64,000 nt of DNA from Streptomyces coeruleorubidus. GTDB lineage: Bacteria; Actinomycetota; Actinomycetes; Streptomycetales; Streptomycetaceae. Where the stretch lies: positions 4,569,001 to 4,633,000 of the forward strand of contig NZ_CP023694.1 of NCBI RefSeq assembly GCF_008705135.1, given 5' to 3'. The notes below the pieces were generated by a model. It saw only the letters and a list, made by a program, of their open reading frames with translations. It was not told where the DNA came from and made no database searches. Below are positions 41,366-49,725 of this stretch, piece by piece (the stretch's first letter is position 1; each line of letters opens with the position of its first letter). Position numbers and translations under genes: made by a program.

Positions 41366-42184
41366 GTGCTGGCCAGTACCGCACCTCAGGCACCATCCTC
41401 GGAACCGGCTCCCCAGCGGAGCCGAGGCGCCGACACCCGCGCCCTCACACAGGTCCTCTTCGCGGAGCTCAAGGAACTCCAGCCGGGGACGCCCGAGCAC
41501 GACCGGGTGCGCGGGGCGCTCATCGAGGCCAACCTCCCCCTGGTGCGCTACGCCGCCGCCCGGTTCCGCTCCCGCAACGAGCCGATGGAGGACGTCGTCC
41601 AGGTCGGCACCATCGGGCTCATCAACGCCATCGACCGCTTCGACCCGGACCGGGGCGTGCAGTTCCCGACGTTCGCGATGCCGACGGTGATCGGCGAGAT
41701 CAAGCGCTACTTTCGCGACAACGTCCGTACGGTCCATGTGCCGCGCCGGCTCCATGAGCTGTGGGTGCAGGTCAACGGCGCGACCGAGGACCTCACGACC
41801 GCCTTCGGGCGCACCCCCACCACGGCCGAGATCGCCGAGCGGCTGCGCATCACCGAGGACGAGGTGCTGTCCTGCATCGAGGCCGGGCGGTCGTACCACG
41901 CGACCTCCCTGGAGGCCGCGCAGGAGGGCGACGGACTGCCGGGGCTGCTGGACCGGCTCGGCTACGAGGATCCCGCGCTGGACGGCGTGGAGCACCGGGA
42001 TCTCGTACGGCATCTGCTCGTGCAGCTGCCCGAGAGGGAGCAGCGGATTCTGCTGCTGCGGTACTACAGCAATCTCACGCAGTCTCAGATCAGTGCGGAG
42101 CTCGGCGTCTCGCAGATGCATGTGTCGCGGCTACTGGCGCGTAGCTTCCAGCGATTGCGGTCCGCGAACCGGATCGACGCGTAA
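41366..42184 (+). CDS. sigF: RNA polymerase sigma factor, SigF/SigB-type
   Basis: 272 residues from GTG 41366 (AAGGTGGAG 7 nt upstream); an in-frame TTG at 41315 is less likely. Regions 2.1-2.4 (LPLVRYAAARFRSRNEPMEDVVQVGTIGLINAIDRFDPDRGVQFPTFAMPTVIGEIKRYFRD), region 3 and region 4 helix-turn-helix (LTQSQISAELGVSQMHVSRLLARSFQRL) are intact. It belongs to the SigB/SigF group; in S. coelicolor SigF is needed for spore maturation. The synteny (followed by the SigN-type paralogue) supports sigF. No adjacent anti-sigma gene is visible. Confidence 0.9.
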   Translation: MLASTAPQAPSSEPAPQRSRGADTRALTQVLFAELKELQPGTPEHDRVRGALIEANLPLVRYAAARFRSRNEPMEDVVQVGTIGLINAIDRFDPDRGVQFPTFAMPTVIGEIKRYFRDNVRTVHVPRRLHELWVQVNGATEDLTTAFGRTPTTAEIAERLRITEDEVLSCIEAGRSYHATSLEAAQEGDGLPGLLDRLGYEDPALDGVEHRDLVRHLLVQLPEREQRILLLRYYSNLTQSQISAELGVSQMHVSRLLARSFQRLRSANRIDA

Positions 42185-42452
42185 CCGCAAACAGTTGCGA
42201 GTGGTAACCCTGGCGAGCGAATCGCTCCTCAGGGCCGTTCCCGACGGTTGCGGGCCGAAAAGGCGTCAGACCCCTTGTTTGCAGGGCGGATTGGCGTCTC
42301 AGATGTCGACATGTCACTACAGCGTGTTGCCGACATGTGACATTCTGCGGGAAGCGCGTTTGCCGGGGCTTCGGCTCCGGTATTCAGGTGAAGGCTGCGT
42401 TCCTCAGACGGGGGCGTTCGCCGCGACCGTCCCGCGACCCAAAGGGGGTGGC

Positions 42453-43358
42453 ATGTCCGCAGAACAGGGCAGCTCGAAGGTGCTCACGCTCGCGGAGAGC
42501 GACACAGCTCCCCATGCTCTCGACTCACTCGGCCCCATCGACGACGTTCCGGCCGAGCTCGCGACCGAGCCCGCGCCGGTCCTTCCGGCCACGGGGGCCA
42601 TCGACACCCGCACCCTGTCCCGCTCCCTGTTCCTGCGGCTGGCCGCGCTCGACGAGGACAGCCCCGAGCGTGCGTACGTCCGCGACACCTTGATCGAGCT
42701 CAACCTGCCGCTGGTGCGGTACGCGGCGGCGCGGTTCCGCTCCCGCAACGAGCCGATGGAGGACATCGTCCAGGTCGGCACGATCGGGCTGATCAAGGCG
42801 ATCGACCGGTTCGACTGCGAACGGGGCGTCGAGTTCCCGACGTTCGCGATGCCAACCGTCGTGGGCGAGATCAAGCGGTTCTTCCGCGACACGTCGTGGT
42901 CGGTGCGGGTGCCGCGCCGGCTTCAGGAGCTGCGGCTGGCGCTGACGAAGGCCAGTGACGAGCTCTCGCAGAAGCTGGACCGCTCGCCGACGGTCACCGA
43001 ACTCGCGTCCGTGCTCGGGGTGTCCGAGGAGGACGTCGTCGACGGGCTGGCGGTGGGGAACGCGTACACGGCGTCCTCGCTGGACTCCCCGGCGCCGGAG
43101 GACGACGGCGGCGAGGGCTCGCTGGCGGACCGTCTGGGCTACGAGGACACCGCGCTGGAGGGCGTGGAGTACCGCGAGTCCCTGAAGCCGCTGCTGGCCA
43201 AACTGCCGCCCCGTGAGCGGCGGATCATCATGCTGCGGTTCTTCGCGAACATGACCCAGTCGCAGATCGGCGAGGAGGTCGGCATCTCCCAGATGCACGT
43301 CTCCCGCCTGCTGACGAGGACACTGGCACAGCTCCGGGAAGGCCTCATCTCGGACTGA
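42453..43358 (+). CDS. sigN: RNA polymerase sigma factor, SigN-type paralogue of SigF
   Basis: 301 residues; ATG at 42453 with AAAGGGGGTG ahead. It shares the same region 2 (RSRNEPMEDIVQVGTIGLIKAIDRFD) and region 4 (MTQSQIGEEVGISQMHVSRLL) as its neighbour, so the two arose by tandem duplication. The N-terminal 60 residues are acidic and different. In S. coelicolor the homologous pair is SCO4035/SCO4034 (sigF and sigN, from memory), with sigN expressed in aerial hyphae. The 268-nt gap to sigF likely holds its own promoter. Confidence 0.88.
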   Translation: MSAEQGSSKVLTLAESDTAPHALDSLGPIDDVPAELATEPAPVLPATGAIDTRTLSRSLFLRLAALDEDSPERAYVRDTLIELNLPLVRYAAARFRSRNEPMEDIVQVGTIGLIKAIDRFDCERGVEFPTFAMPTVVGEIKRFFRDTSWSVRVPRRLQELRLALTKASDELSQKLDRSPTVTELASVLGVSEEDVVDGLAVGNAYTASSLDSPAPEDDGGEGSLADRLGYEDTALEGVEYRESLKPLLAKLPPRERRIIMLRFFANMTQSQIGEEVGISQMHVSRLLTRTLAQLREGLISD

Positions 43359-43400
43359 CCGCGCCGCCGGCCCGCGGGGGGCTCACCCATCCGCGGGCGG

Positions 43401-43608
43401 GCGACGGTTCGCCGACCCGAGGGTGGATGACGGCTCACTGACCCACGGGTGGGTGACGGCTCGCCGACCCGAGGGTGGGTGACGGCTCGCCGACTTGAGG
43501 GTGGGCGACGGCTCACTGATCTGCGGGTGGGTGACGGCTCGCCGACTTGAGGGTGGGTGACGGCTCACTGACCCACGGGTGGGTGACGGCTCGCCGACCC
43601 GACGGTGG
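43401..43608. repeat. 26-bp tandem repeat array (eight units)
   Basis: Eight consecutive 26-bp units (43401, 43427, 43453, 43479, 43505, 43531, 43557, 43583), each of the form G(T/C)GACGGCTCRCYGA followed by an eight-base variable core and GGGTGG. Adjacent units alternate between a GCCGACCCGA core and an ACTGACCCAC core. A degenerate ninth unit precedes at 43377-43400. Since 26 is not a multiple of 3 and stops differ, it is not coding. Confidence 0.9.
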
Positions 43609-44220
43609 AGGCCCGCTGACCGCCGGGGTGGCGGGCCGCCTAGCCGCAGGCGATGGGGCCTACCCGCCGGGGTGCGCCGCGCCAACTCGCAGGTGATGGC
43701 TCGCTGGCCGCCGCGGTGGCGGGCCGCCTAGCCGCAGATGATGGGGCCCTGGCCATAGGAGTGGGCCGCGCCAACGATGGCTCGCTGACCGCTGGGATGG
43801 TGGCTCGCTCGCTGGCCGCTGGGGTGGTGGGCCGCCGATTGCCAAGGTGGTGGGCCGCCTACCGCCGGTGTTGGGCGCCCTACCCGTCGGAGGTGCGCCG
43901 CCGACCCGGAAGTGATGGCTCGCCGACCGCTGGAGTGTTGGGCGGCTGACCGCCAGGGCGATCGGCCGCCTACCCGCAGGTGATGGGCGCCCTGCCCCGC
44001 CGGGGATGCGCCGCCTGCCCGTAGGTGATGGCGCCGACCGCCGGGATGCTCGGCCGCCTACCCGCACGTGATGAGCACCCTCCCCCACCGGGGATGCGCC
44101 GCCGACCCGCGGATGGTGGGCCGCCTGCCCGCCGGTGGTGGCTGCGCCTGACGCCGGGTGGTGGGTCGGGGCCGCGCCCGGGGGTGTCCGTCCTCGGAAC
44201 GGCGCGATGGGGTGGGTGAC
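43609..44220. repeat. Degenerate continuation of the minisatellite
   Basis: About 600 bp made of loosely repeated blocks related to GGGCCGCCTACCCGCAGGTG and CGCTGACCGCCGGGGTGG, without the strict 26-bp period. It contains long open frames on both strands but of low complexity with poor codon bias, so I do not call genes. Confidence 0.6.
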
Positions 44221-44600
44221 CGACTGACTGTCCGTTGACGCGCCAACCGCCGCGGGCGGACACCCCCGACACGTCCCCTTCTCGCCGTACGCGCCCGCGG
44301 CTGCGCCTCGGCTGAGCCGCGGGTGCCTCCCACGCAGTTGCTGCGTGCGGGCGCGCGGTGGCGCCGCCCGGCCGCAGGCCGCCGCAGAGTCGCCGCTGTG
44401 GGCCGCCGGGTGCAGACGCGCGGTCTTCCGCACAGCTGCCGCAGGCCGCCGCTGCGGGCAGTCGTGCCTCCCCCAGTGCCTTAAGGGCCTGGGAGATACC
44501 CCCAGGGGGCGCCCCGGCCCCAGCGACAACGCCGGGCAACCGGACAGCGCCGAGTCGCGCAACGCCCGGCCCGACACCAAGCGGAGCGGAGCCGTACGCG
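44221..44600. other. GC-rich non-coding stretch
   Basis: 380 bp with no convincing gene. It holds an imperfect palindromic element at about 44466-44510 (GTGCCTCCCCCAGTGCC then GGGCCTGGGAGATACCCCCAG) that resembles intergenic elements seen in other Streptomyces. The frames crossing it lack start sites and codon bias. Confidence 0.5.
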
Positions 44601-44795
44601 TTACGCCAGCGCCAGCCAAGCCACCGCCGCGACAACCGCGACGGCGACGACGACGCCGAGGATGAGACCGATCCGCGGCCCGCCACTCGTCGTCGCGGCC
44701 TGCCGCCCCTGCGGCGCCTCGTCGACGAACGCGCGGAACATCTGGGTGCTGCCGGCGGGGTCGTGGTTGCCCTGGGGGGCCTGGTTGTTAGCCAT
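44601..44795 (-). CDS. Small C-terminally anchored membrane protein
   Basis: 64 residues, ATG at 44795. The N-terminal 40 residues are polar (MANNQAPQGNHDPAGSTQMF) and the C-terminus (IGLILGVVVAVAVVAAVAWLALA) is one membrane helix, a tail-anchor topology. Short leftward gene at the edge of the repeat tract. It has no recognised function. Confidence 0.6.
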   Translation of the reverse strand: MANNQAPQGNHDPAGSTQMFRAFVDEAPQGRQAATTSGGPRIGLILGVVVAVAVVAAVAWLALA

Positions 44796-44951
44796 GGCCC
44801 GAGACCCTAGCGAAAACGCCGGGGCTCCCCAAGTGGGGGTTGGCCTTCCGCTTGCTCCCCCACGACCCCTGCCGTCATCCTCACCACCTGCACATTTACT
44901 ACCGCAATACTTGCCTTTGCCAACTTTTTGTGCCGCATTCACCTTCTTTAT

Positions 44952-44994
44952 TTGCCTTCAGCAACCAACAGATCCTATGGTTGCCCTAAGCAAC
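44952..44994. promoter_or_regulatory. Two TTGC-N5-GCAA sites, putative MarR operators
   Basis: TTGCCTTCAGCAA (44952-44964) and GTTGCCCTAAGCAAC (44980-44994), both with the pattern TTGC-N5-GCAA and about 29 bp apart centre to centre, precede the marR start at 45011. MarR-type regulators usually bind such short palindromes and autoregulate. Confidence 0.7.
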
Positions 44995-45010
44995 GAAAGC
45001 GGGAGGTGTC

Positions 45011-45499
45011 ATGGCCGAGAGGGCACAGTACGAAGAGCTGGTCCGCCAGTTCAGTGCCTTCGGCGCCGTGAAGCGGGAGCTCGGCCGGATCATGCCGGCC
45101 GACTGCACCGGCGGCTCGGCGGCCGTACTGACACTGCTGGGCCGCCACGGCGACATGCGCATGAGCAAGCTCGCCGAGCTGCTCGCGGTGGACATGTCGG
45201 TCACCAGCCGCCATGTCGCGCACGTCGTGGCCCGGGGCTGGATCGAACGCTCCCCCGACCCCGCGGACAAGCGCTCCCGCATCCTGCGCCTCACGCCCGC
45301 GGGCCACACACAGCTCGACGAGCTGTCCCGGCGGACCACCGAGGTCCTCGCCGAGCGCCTGAGCGACTGGACCGACGAGGACGTCGGCCGGCTCACGGAC
45401 CTGATGGCGCGGTTGAGGGAGAGCTTCGACTGCCGCCCCGCACCCCGCGTGGCGCCCCCCGCTGTCGCACAGACCACCCGTACACCCGCAAGCACGTAA
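45011..45499 (+). CDS. MarR-family transcriptional regulator
   Basis: 162 residues, ATG with GGGAGGTG upstream. Winged helix: MRMSKLAELLAVDMSVTSRHVAHVVARGWIERSPDPADKRSRILRLTPAG, the recognition helix and the D-x-R wing typical of MarR. A Pro/Ala-rich tail ends the protein. It starts the operon MarR-MFS-YceI and likely represses it through the TTGC-N5-GCAA pair. A Cys in PADCTGG and one in ESFDC could act as thiol sensors, but this is conjecture. Confidence 0.92.
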   Translation: MAERAQYEELVRQFSAFGAVKRELGRIMPADCTGGSAAVLTLLGRHGDMRMSKLAELLAVDMSVTSRHVAHVVARGWIERSPDPADKRSRILRLTPAGHTQLDELSRRTTEVLAERLSDWTDEDVGRLTDLMARLRESFDCRPAPRVAPPAVAQTTRTPAST

Positions 45500-45512
45500 G
45501 AAAAGGAAGCCC

Positions 45513-48059
45513 ATGGCAACGACCACACCAGCCGGTGTGCGGGCTCATGCCAAGCACGGGGGAGGCTCCCACGGCTCCCCCGGCGGCGGCGCTCCGATGA
45601 CGCACCGGCAGATCATGGAGGCCCTCACCGGCCTCCTGCTCGGCATGTTCGTCGCGATCCTGTCGTCGACGATCGTCTCCAACGCCCTGCCCCGGATCAT
45701 CGGCGACCTCGGTGGCGGCCAGAGCGCCTACACCTGGGTCGTGACAGCGTCCCTGCTGACGATGACCGCGTCCACGCCGCTGTGGGGCAAGCTCGCCGAC
45801 CTGTTCTCCAAGAAGCTGCTGATCCAGCTCGCCCTGGTGATCTTCGTGCTGGGTTCGGCGGCGGCCGGCATGTCGCAGAACCCCGGCACGCTCATCACGT
45901 TCCGCGCGGTCCAGGGCATCGGCATGGGCGGTCTGTCCGCGCTGGCCCAGATCATCATGGCGGCGATGATCTCGCCGCGTGAGCGCGGGCGCTACAACGG
46001 CTACCTGGGCGCCGTCTTCGCCACGGCCATGGTCGGCGGTCCGCTGGTCGGCGGTGTCATCACCGACACCGACTGGCTCGGCTGGCGCTGGTGCTTCTAC
46101 GTCGGCGTGCCCTTCGCCGTGATCGCCCTGATCGTGCTCCAGAAGACCCTGCACCTGCCCGTGGTGAAGCGGAAGGTCAAGGTCGACTGGGCCGGCGCCT
46201 TCTTCATCACCGCGGCCGTCTGCCTGCTGCTGGTCTGGGTGACCTTCGCCGGCGACAAGTACGACTGGGTGTCGTGGCAGACGTACGCGATGGTCGGCGG
46301 CTCCGTCGTGCTGCTGGCGCTGTTCGTCCTGGTCGAGGCCAAGGCGAGCGAGCCGATCATCCCGCTGCGGCTGTTCCGCAACCGCACCATCACGCTGGCC
46401 TCCCTGGCCTCGCTGTTCGTCGGTGTCGCGATGTTCTCGGGGACCGTGTTCTTCAGCCAGTACTTCCAGCTGGCCCGGGACAAGTCGCCGACGATGTCCG
46501 GCGTCATGACCATCCCGATGATCGCGGGCCTGTTCGTCTCCTCCACCGTCTCCGGCCAGGTCATCACCCGGACCGGTCGCTGGAAGGGGTGGCTGCTCGG
46601 CGGCGGTGTGCTGGTGACGGCCGGGCTCGGGCTGCTGGGCACGATCCGGTACGACACCGAGTACTGGCACATAGCGATCTTCATGGCGCTGATGGGCCTC
46701 GGCATCGGCATGATGATGCAGAACCTGGTGCTCTGCACGCAGAACCAGGTGGAGCCGGGCGACCTGGGTGCCGCCAGCTCCACGGTGACCTTCTTCCGGT
46801 CCCTGGGCGGTGCCGTGGGCGTCTCGGCGCTGGGCGCGGTCCTGGGCAACAAGATCACCGACTACGTCAAGGACGGCCTCGCCGACCTCGGCGGCAAGGG
46901 CGCGGCCCTCGGCCACGCCGGCACCGGCGGTGGCGGCATCCCCGACCTGAATGCGATGCCCGCGCCGATCCGCACCGTCGTGGAGAGCGCCTACGGCCAC
47001 GGTGTCGCGGACGTGTTCCTCTACTCGGCCCCGCTGGCCCTGCTCGCACTGCTGGTGTCGCTGTTCATCAAGGAGGTCCCGTTGAAGACGAAGGGCGGAC
47101 TGGCGCAGGCGGCGGACGACGACGCCCGCGCGGAGGCTCCCGCCGAGGCGGCCGCCGAGGTTCCCGCCGCGGAGAAGTCCGTGCCGAGCTGGGCCGTGGC
47201 GGACACCGAGGCCGCCGACGGCACCGGGCCCGAGGGCACGCAGCGGCTCGCCGCCGTCGCCACGGCGGCCCGGGCCGAGGAGCCCGCGTCCGGCGGGGGC
47301 GGTGTGCCGGTCCGCGGCTTCGTCCGCGGCAACGAGAGCGCGCCCGTGCCGCGGGCCGCGGTCACGCTGATCTCGCTGGCCGGGCGTCAGCTGGGCCGGT
47401 CCGTGGCGCAGGCCGACGGCTCCTACGCCCTCGACGCGCCGGGCGCCGGGTCGTACGTGCTCATCGCGTCCGCCGACGGCTTCCAGCCGCAGGCGTCCAC
47501 CGTCGTGGTGAACGGCGAGCCGGTCGCCTACGACATCCTGCTCAGCGGCACCAGCGGGCTGACCGGCCTGGTGCGGGCCGCCGAGAGCGGGCAGCCGGTC
47601 AAGGACGCGATGGTGATCGTGACCGACGTGCGCGGGGACCTGCTGGCCACCCAGGCCACCGGTGAGCAGGGCGAGTTCTCCTTCACCGAGCTGGTGCCGG
47701 GTGCGGTGACCGTCGCGGTGAACGCCGCCGGGTACCGGCCGCGCGCCCTGCCCGTCGAGGTGGGCGGCACCGGGGTCACCCGGGTCGAGATCGACCTGGA
47801 CTCGGGCGCCCGCGTCCAGGGTGTCGTCCGCGCCCCGCACGGCCCGCTGGCCGACGCCCGGGTGACGCTGGTCGACCAGGCGGGCAACGTCGTCGGCTCG
47901 GCCACGACCGGCACGGACGGGGCGTACGCCTTCACCGACCTGGACGGCGGCGAGTACACCGTCATCGCCACGGGCTACCCGCCGGTGGCCACCGCCCTGA
48001 CGGTCACGGGCCGCGGCACCGACGCCCACGACATCGAACTCGCCCACCCCGGCGAGTAG
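45513..48059 (+). CDS. DHA2-type MFS exporter fused to carboxypeptidase-regulatory-like domains
   Basis: 848 residues. Residues 30-535 are a 14-helix DHA2/EmrB drug-proton antiporter with the A-motif LWGKLADLFSKK and a VFGLVVGGVI-type motif C (GAVFATAMVGGPLVGGVITD). After a 60-residue acidic-Ala linker come three repeated beta-sandwich modules of the carboxypeptidase regulatory-like type at about 605-690, 690-770 and 770-845 (VRGFVRGNESAPVPRAAVTLISLAGRQLG, GLTGLVRAAESGQPVKDAMVIVT, VQGVVRAPHGPLADARVTLVD). Known MFS exporters lack this tail. By helix count it should be cytoplasmic. Confidence 0.9.
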   Translation: MATTTPAGVRAHAKHGGGSHGSPGGGAPMTHRQIMEALTGLLLGMFVAILSSTIVSNALPRIIGDLGGGQSAYTWVVTASLLTMTASTPLWGKLADLFSKKLLIQLALVIFVLGSAAAGMSQNPGTLITFRAVQGIGMGGLSALAQIIMAAMISPRERGRYNGYLGAVFATAMVGGPLVGGVITDTDWLGWRWCFYVGVPFAVIALIVLQKTLHLPVVKRKVKVDWAGAFFITAAVCLLLVWVTFAGDKYDWVSWQTYAMVGGSVVLLALFVLVEAKASEPIIPLRLFRNRTITLASLASLFVGVAMFSGTVFFSQYFQLARDKSPTMSGVMTIPMIAGLFVSSTVSGQVITRTGRWKGWLLGGGVLVTAGLGLLGTIRYDTEYWHIAIFMALMGLGIGMMMQNLVLCTQNQVEPGDLGAASSTVTFFRSLGGAVGVSALGAVLGNKITDYVKDGLADLGGKGAALGHAGTGGGGIPDLNAMPAPIRTVVESAYGHGVADVFLYSAPLALLALLVSLFIKEVPLKTKGGLAQAADDDARAEAPAEAAAEVPAAEKSVPSWAVADTEAADGTGPEGTQRLAAVATAARAEEPASGGGGVPVRGFVRGNESAPVPRAAVTLISLAGRQLGRSVAQADGSYALDAPGAGSYVLIASADGFQPQASTVVVNGEPVAYDILLSGTSGLTGLVRAAESGQPVKDAMVIVTDVRGDLLATQATGEQGEFSFTELVPGAVTVAVNAAGYRPRALPVEVGGTGVTRVEIDLDSGARVQGVVRAPHGPLADARVTLVDQAGNVVGSATTGTDGAYAFTDLDGGEYTVIATGYPPVATALTVTGRGTDAHDIELAHPGE

Positions 48060-48066
48060 GACAAGC

Positions 48067-48124
48067 CCCGGCCCGTGGCGGTGGGCGCGCTCCGAGCGGA
48101 GGCGCGCCCCTGCCACGGGCCGGT
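48067..48124 (+). terminator. Large hairpin between the MFS and YceI genes
   Basis: A 12-bp outer stem CCGGCCCGTGGC / GCCACGGGCCGG encloses a second GGGCGCGC... stem. It is followed by TTTCATTTCGAG, so it may act as an attenuator reducing YceI expression rather than as a full stop. Confidence 0.6.
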
Positions 48125-48161
48125 TTCATTTCGAGTTTCTGTTTTACGGGAGTTAGCTGAG

Positions 48162-48983
48162 ATGGGACTGACCGCGAGGATCCGTACCCGGGACGGTTGG
48201 GCCGTGTCGCACGCGGTCGTCACCGTGGCCGACATGACCGGTGCGCAGGCGCTGCGTGCCGAGGCCGACGCGGAGGGCGCCGTGCGGGACGCGACGCCGC
48301 TGGAGCCGGGGGCGTACACCGTCATCGTCACCGCCGTCGGCTATGCGCCCGCGGCCTCCAGCGTGATCGTCACGGCGAGCGGCCGGGCCGAGGTCGGCAC
48401 GGTGACGCTGGCGCGGCAGGGCGGCACCGAGCTGCCGCCGCCGGGGCCGTGGACCGTCGACCCGGTGCACTCCAGCGTGGCCGCCGTGGCGCAGCACCTG
48501 GGCATCTCCAGCGTGCACGGCCGGTTCACGGAGTTCTCCGGCTCGATCGAGATCGCCCCGGACGACGTCACCAAGTCGCGTGTGGAGGCGGTGATCCGGG
48601 CCGCGTCCGTCGACACCGGAAACGGCATGCGCGACGGGCACCTGAAGTCGCCGGACTTCCTGGACGTCGAGCGGTTCCCCGAGATCACCTACCGGTCGAC
48701 GGGGCTGACGGCGACCGGGTCCGACCGGTGGACGGTCCACGGCGAGCTGGGCATGCACGGTGTCGTACGGCCGGTCGACCTGGACCTGGCCTACCTCGGC
48801 ACCGGCCCGGACCCGTGGGGCGGCACCCGGGCGGCGTTCCGTGCCACGACCGAACTGCACCGCGAGGACTTCGCGATGAACTACAACCAGGTCCTCCAGG
48901 CGGGCATCGCCGCCATCGGCACGACGCTCAGGGTGGAGCTGGACATCCAGGCCGTGCAGGGCGAGTCACTTCCGGCCGCCTGA
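48162..48983 (+). CDS. YceI-family lipid-binding protein with N-terminal regulatory-like domain
   Basis: 273 residues; ATG at 48162, with ACGGGAG 15 nt ahead. Residues 1-85 form a beta-sandwich like those at the end of the MFS neighbour (TARIRTRDGWAVSHAVVTVADMTG...LEPGAYTVIVTAVGYAPAASSVIV). Residues 95-265 are YceI: WTVDPVHSSVAAVAQHLGISSVHGRF, a lipocalin-like barrel binding polyisoprenoids, ending DFAMNYNQVLQAG. No signal peptide is seen, so this copy is cytoplasmic. The N-terminal domain and gene order suggest work with the exporter. Confidence 0.9.
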   Translation: MGLTARIRTRDGWAVSHAVVTVADMTGAQALRAEADAEGAVRDATPLEPGAYTVIVTAVGYAPAASSVIVTASGRAEVGTVTLARQGGTELPPPGPWTVDPVHSSVAAVAQHLGISSVHGRFTEFSGSIEIAPDDVTKSRVEAVIRAASVDTGNGMRDGHLKSPDFLDVERFPEITYRSTGLTATGSDRWTVHGELGMHGVVRPVDLDLAYLGTGPDPWGGTRAAFRATTELHREDFAMNYNQVLQAGIAAIGTTLRVELDIQAVQGESLPAA

Positions 48984-49667
48984 GGCCGGGGCGGAGACCT
49001 TCGCCACCAACTGGCCGCACAGGTCCCGGAGTTTGACGTTCCGGTGCTGCGAGGCGCGGCGCAGCCGTTCCAGCGCGTCACGGGCGTTGATCCGCTCCTG
49101 CGCCATGAGGATGCCGATCGCCTGGTCGATGACGCTGCGGGAGAGCAGCGCGGTGCGCACGTCGGCCACCGACTGGCGGCGGCGTTCGATGCGCAGCGCC
49201 ACGTTGATCACGTCCCCGGCCCGTGCGGCGAAGGCGCGGGCCGCGTCCCGGCCCTGGTCCAGCGTCCCGGCCCGCACGCCGTAGAGGTTGATCGCGGCGC
49301 CCGTCTCGCCCTCCACGGCGATCGGCACGGCCAGCACGCAGTGGACGCCCGCGGAGAGCGCGTACCGCGTGTACGCCGGCCAGCGGGACTCCGCGGCCAG
49401 GTCGGGGGCGTACTGCTCGGCGCCCGTCTCGGCGGCGTCGACGCAGGGGCCCGAGCCGTTCTCGTACTGACGCTGGTCCAGGCCGCTGGGCAGGCCGTCG
49501 CTGCCGGCCAGGGTGAGCAGCCGGCCGCCACGGCTCACCGTGATGCTGCACGCCGCGGCGCCGGGCACCTCCTGCACCGCACGGTCGGTCAGGTCGCGCA
49601 GCAGGGTGTCGAGACCGCTGCTGCGCACCATCGCCTGGTCCAGCGTGTCGGACGTCTCGGAACTCAT
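48966..49667 (-). CDS. GAF-ANTAR regulator 1
   Basis: 233 residues. The GAF domain (GSGPCVDAAETGAEQYAPDLAAESRWPAY...VHCVLAVPI) is followed by an ANTAR three-helix RNA-binding domain (SRSVIDQAIGILMAQERINARDALERLRRASQHRNVKLRDL). ANTAR proteins bind dual-hexaloop RNA to prevent termination in E. coli-type examples; in Streptomyces most are of unknown target. Overlaps the convergent YceI gene by 18 nt. A second member lies upstream, 58 nt away. Confidence 0.9.
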   Translation of the reverse strand: MSSETSDTLDQAMVRSSGLDTLLRDLTDRAVQEVPGAAACSITVSRGGRLLTLAGSDGLPSGLDQRQYENGSGPCVDAAETGAEQYAPDLAAESRWPAYTRYALSAGVHCVLAVPIAVEGETGAAINLYGVRAGTLDQGRDAARAFAARAGDVINVALRIERRRQSVADVRTALLSRSVIDQAIGILMAQERINARDALERLRRASQHRNVKLRDLCGQLVAKVSAPASGGRK

Positions 49668-49725
49668 GAACGTACGTGTATCCCGTCGGCGCCCCTTAAC
49701 GCCCCCGCCCCTAACTCACAGCGCC

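Noticed and set aside
43401..43608. CRISPR array
   Set aside because: The 26-bp units touch each other without spacers, and no cas gene is near.
43383..44686. Several repeat-rich frames on both strands in the minisatellite tract
   Set aside because: They consist of repeated low-complexity peptides created by the DNA repeat, change frame from unit to unit and lack ribosome sites and codon bias.
45393..48116. 907-residue frame antisense to the MFS gene
   Set aside because: A shadow of the exporter frame; composition of Asp, Gly, Arg and His is typical of antisense frames here.
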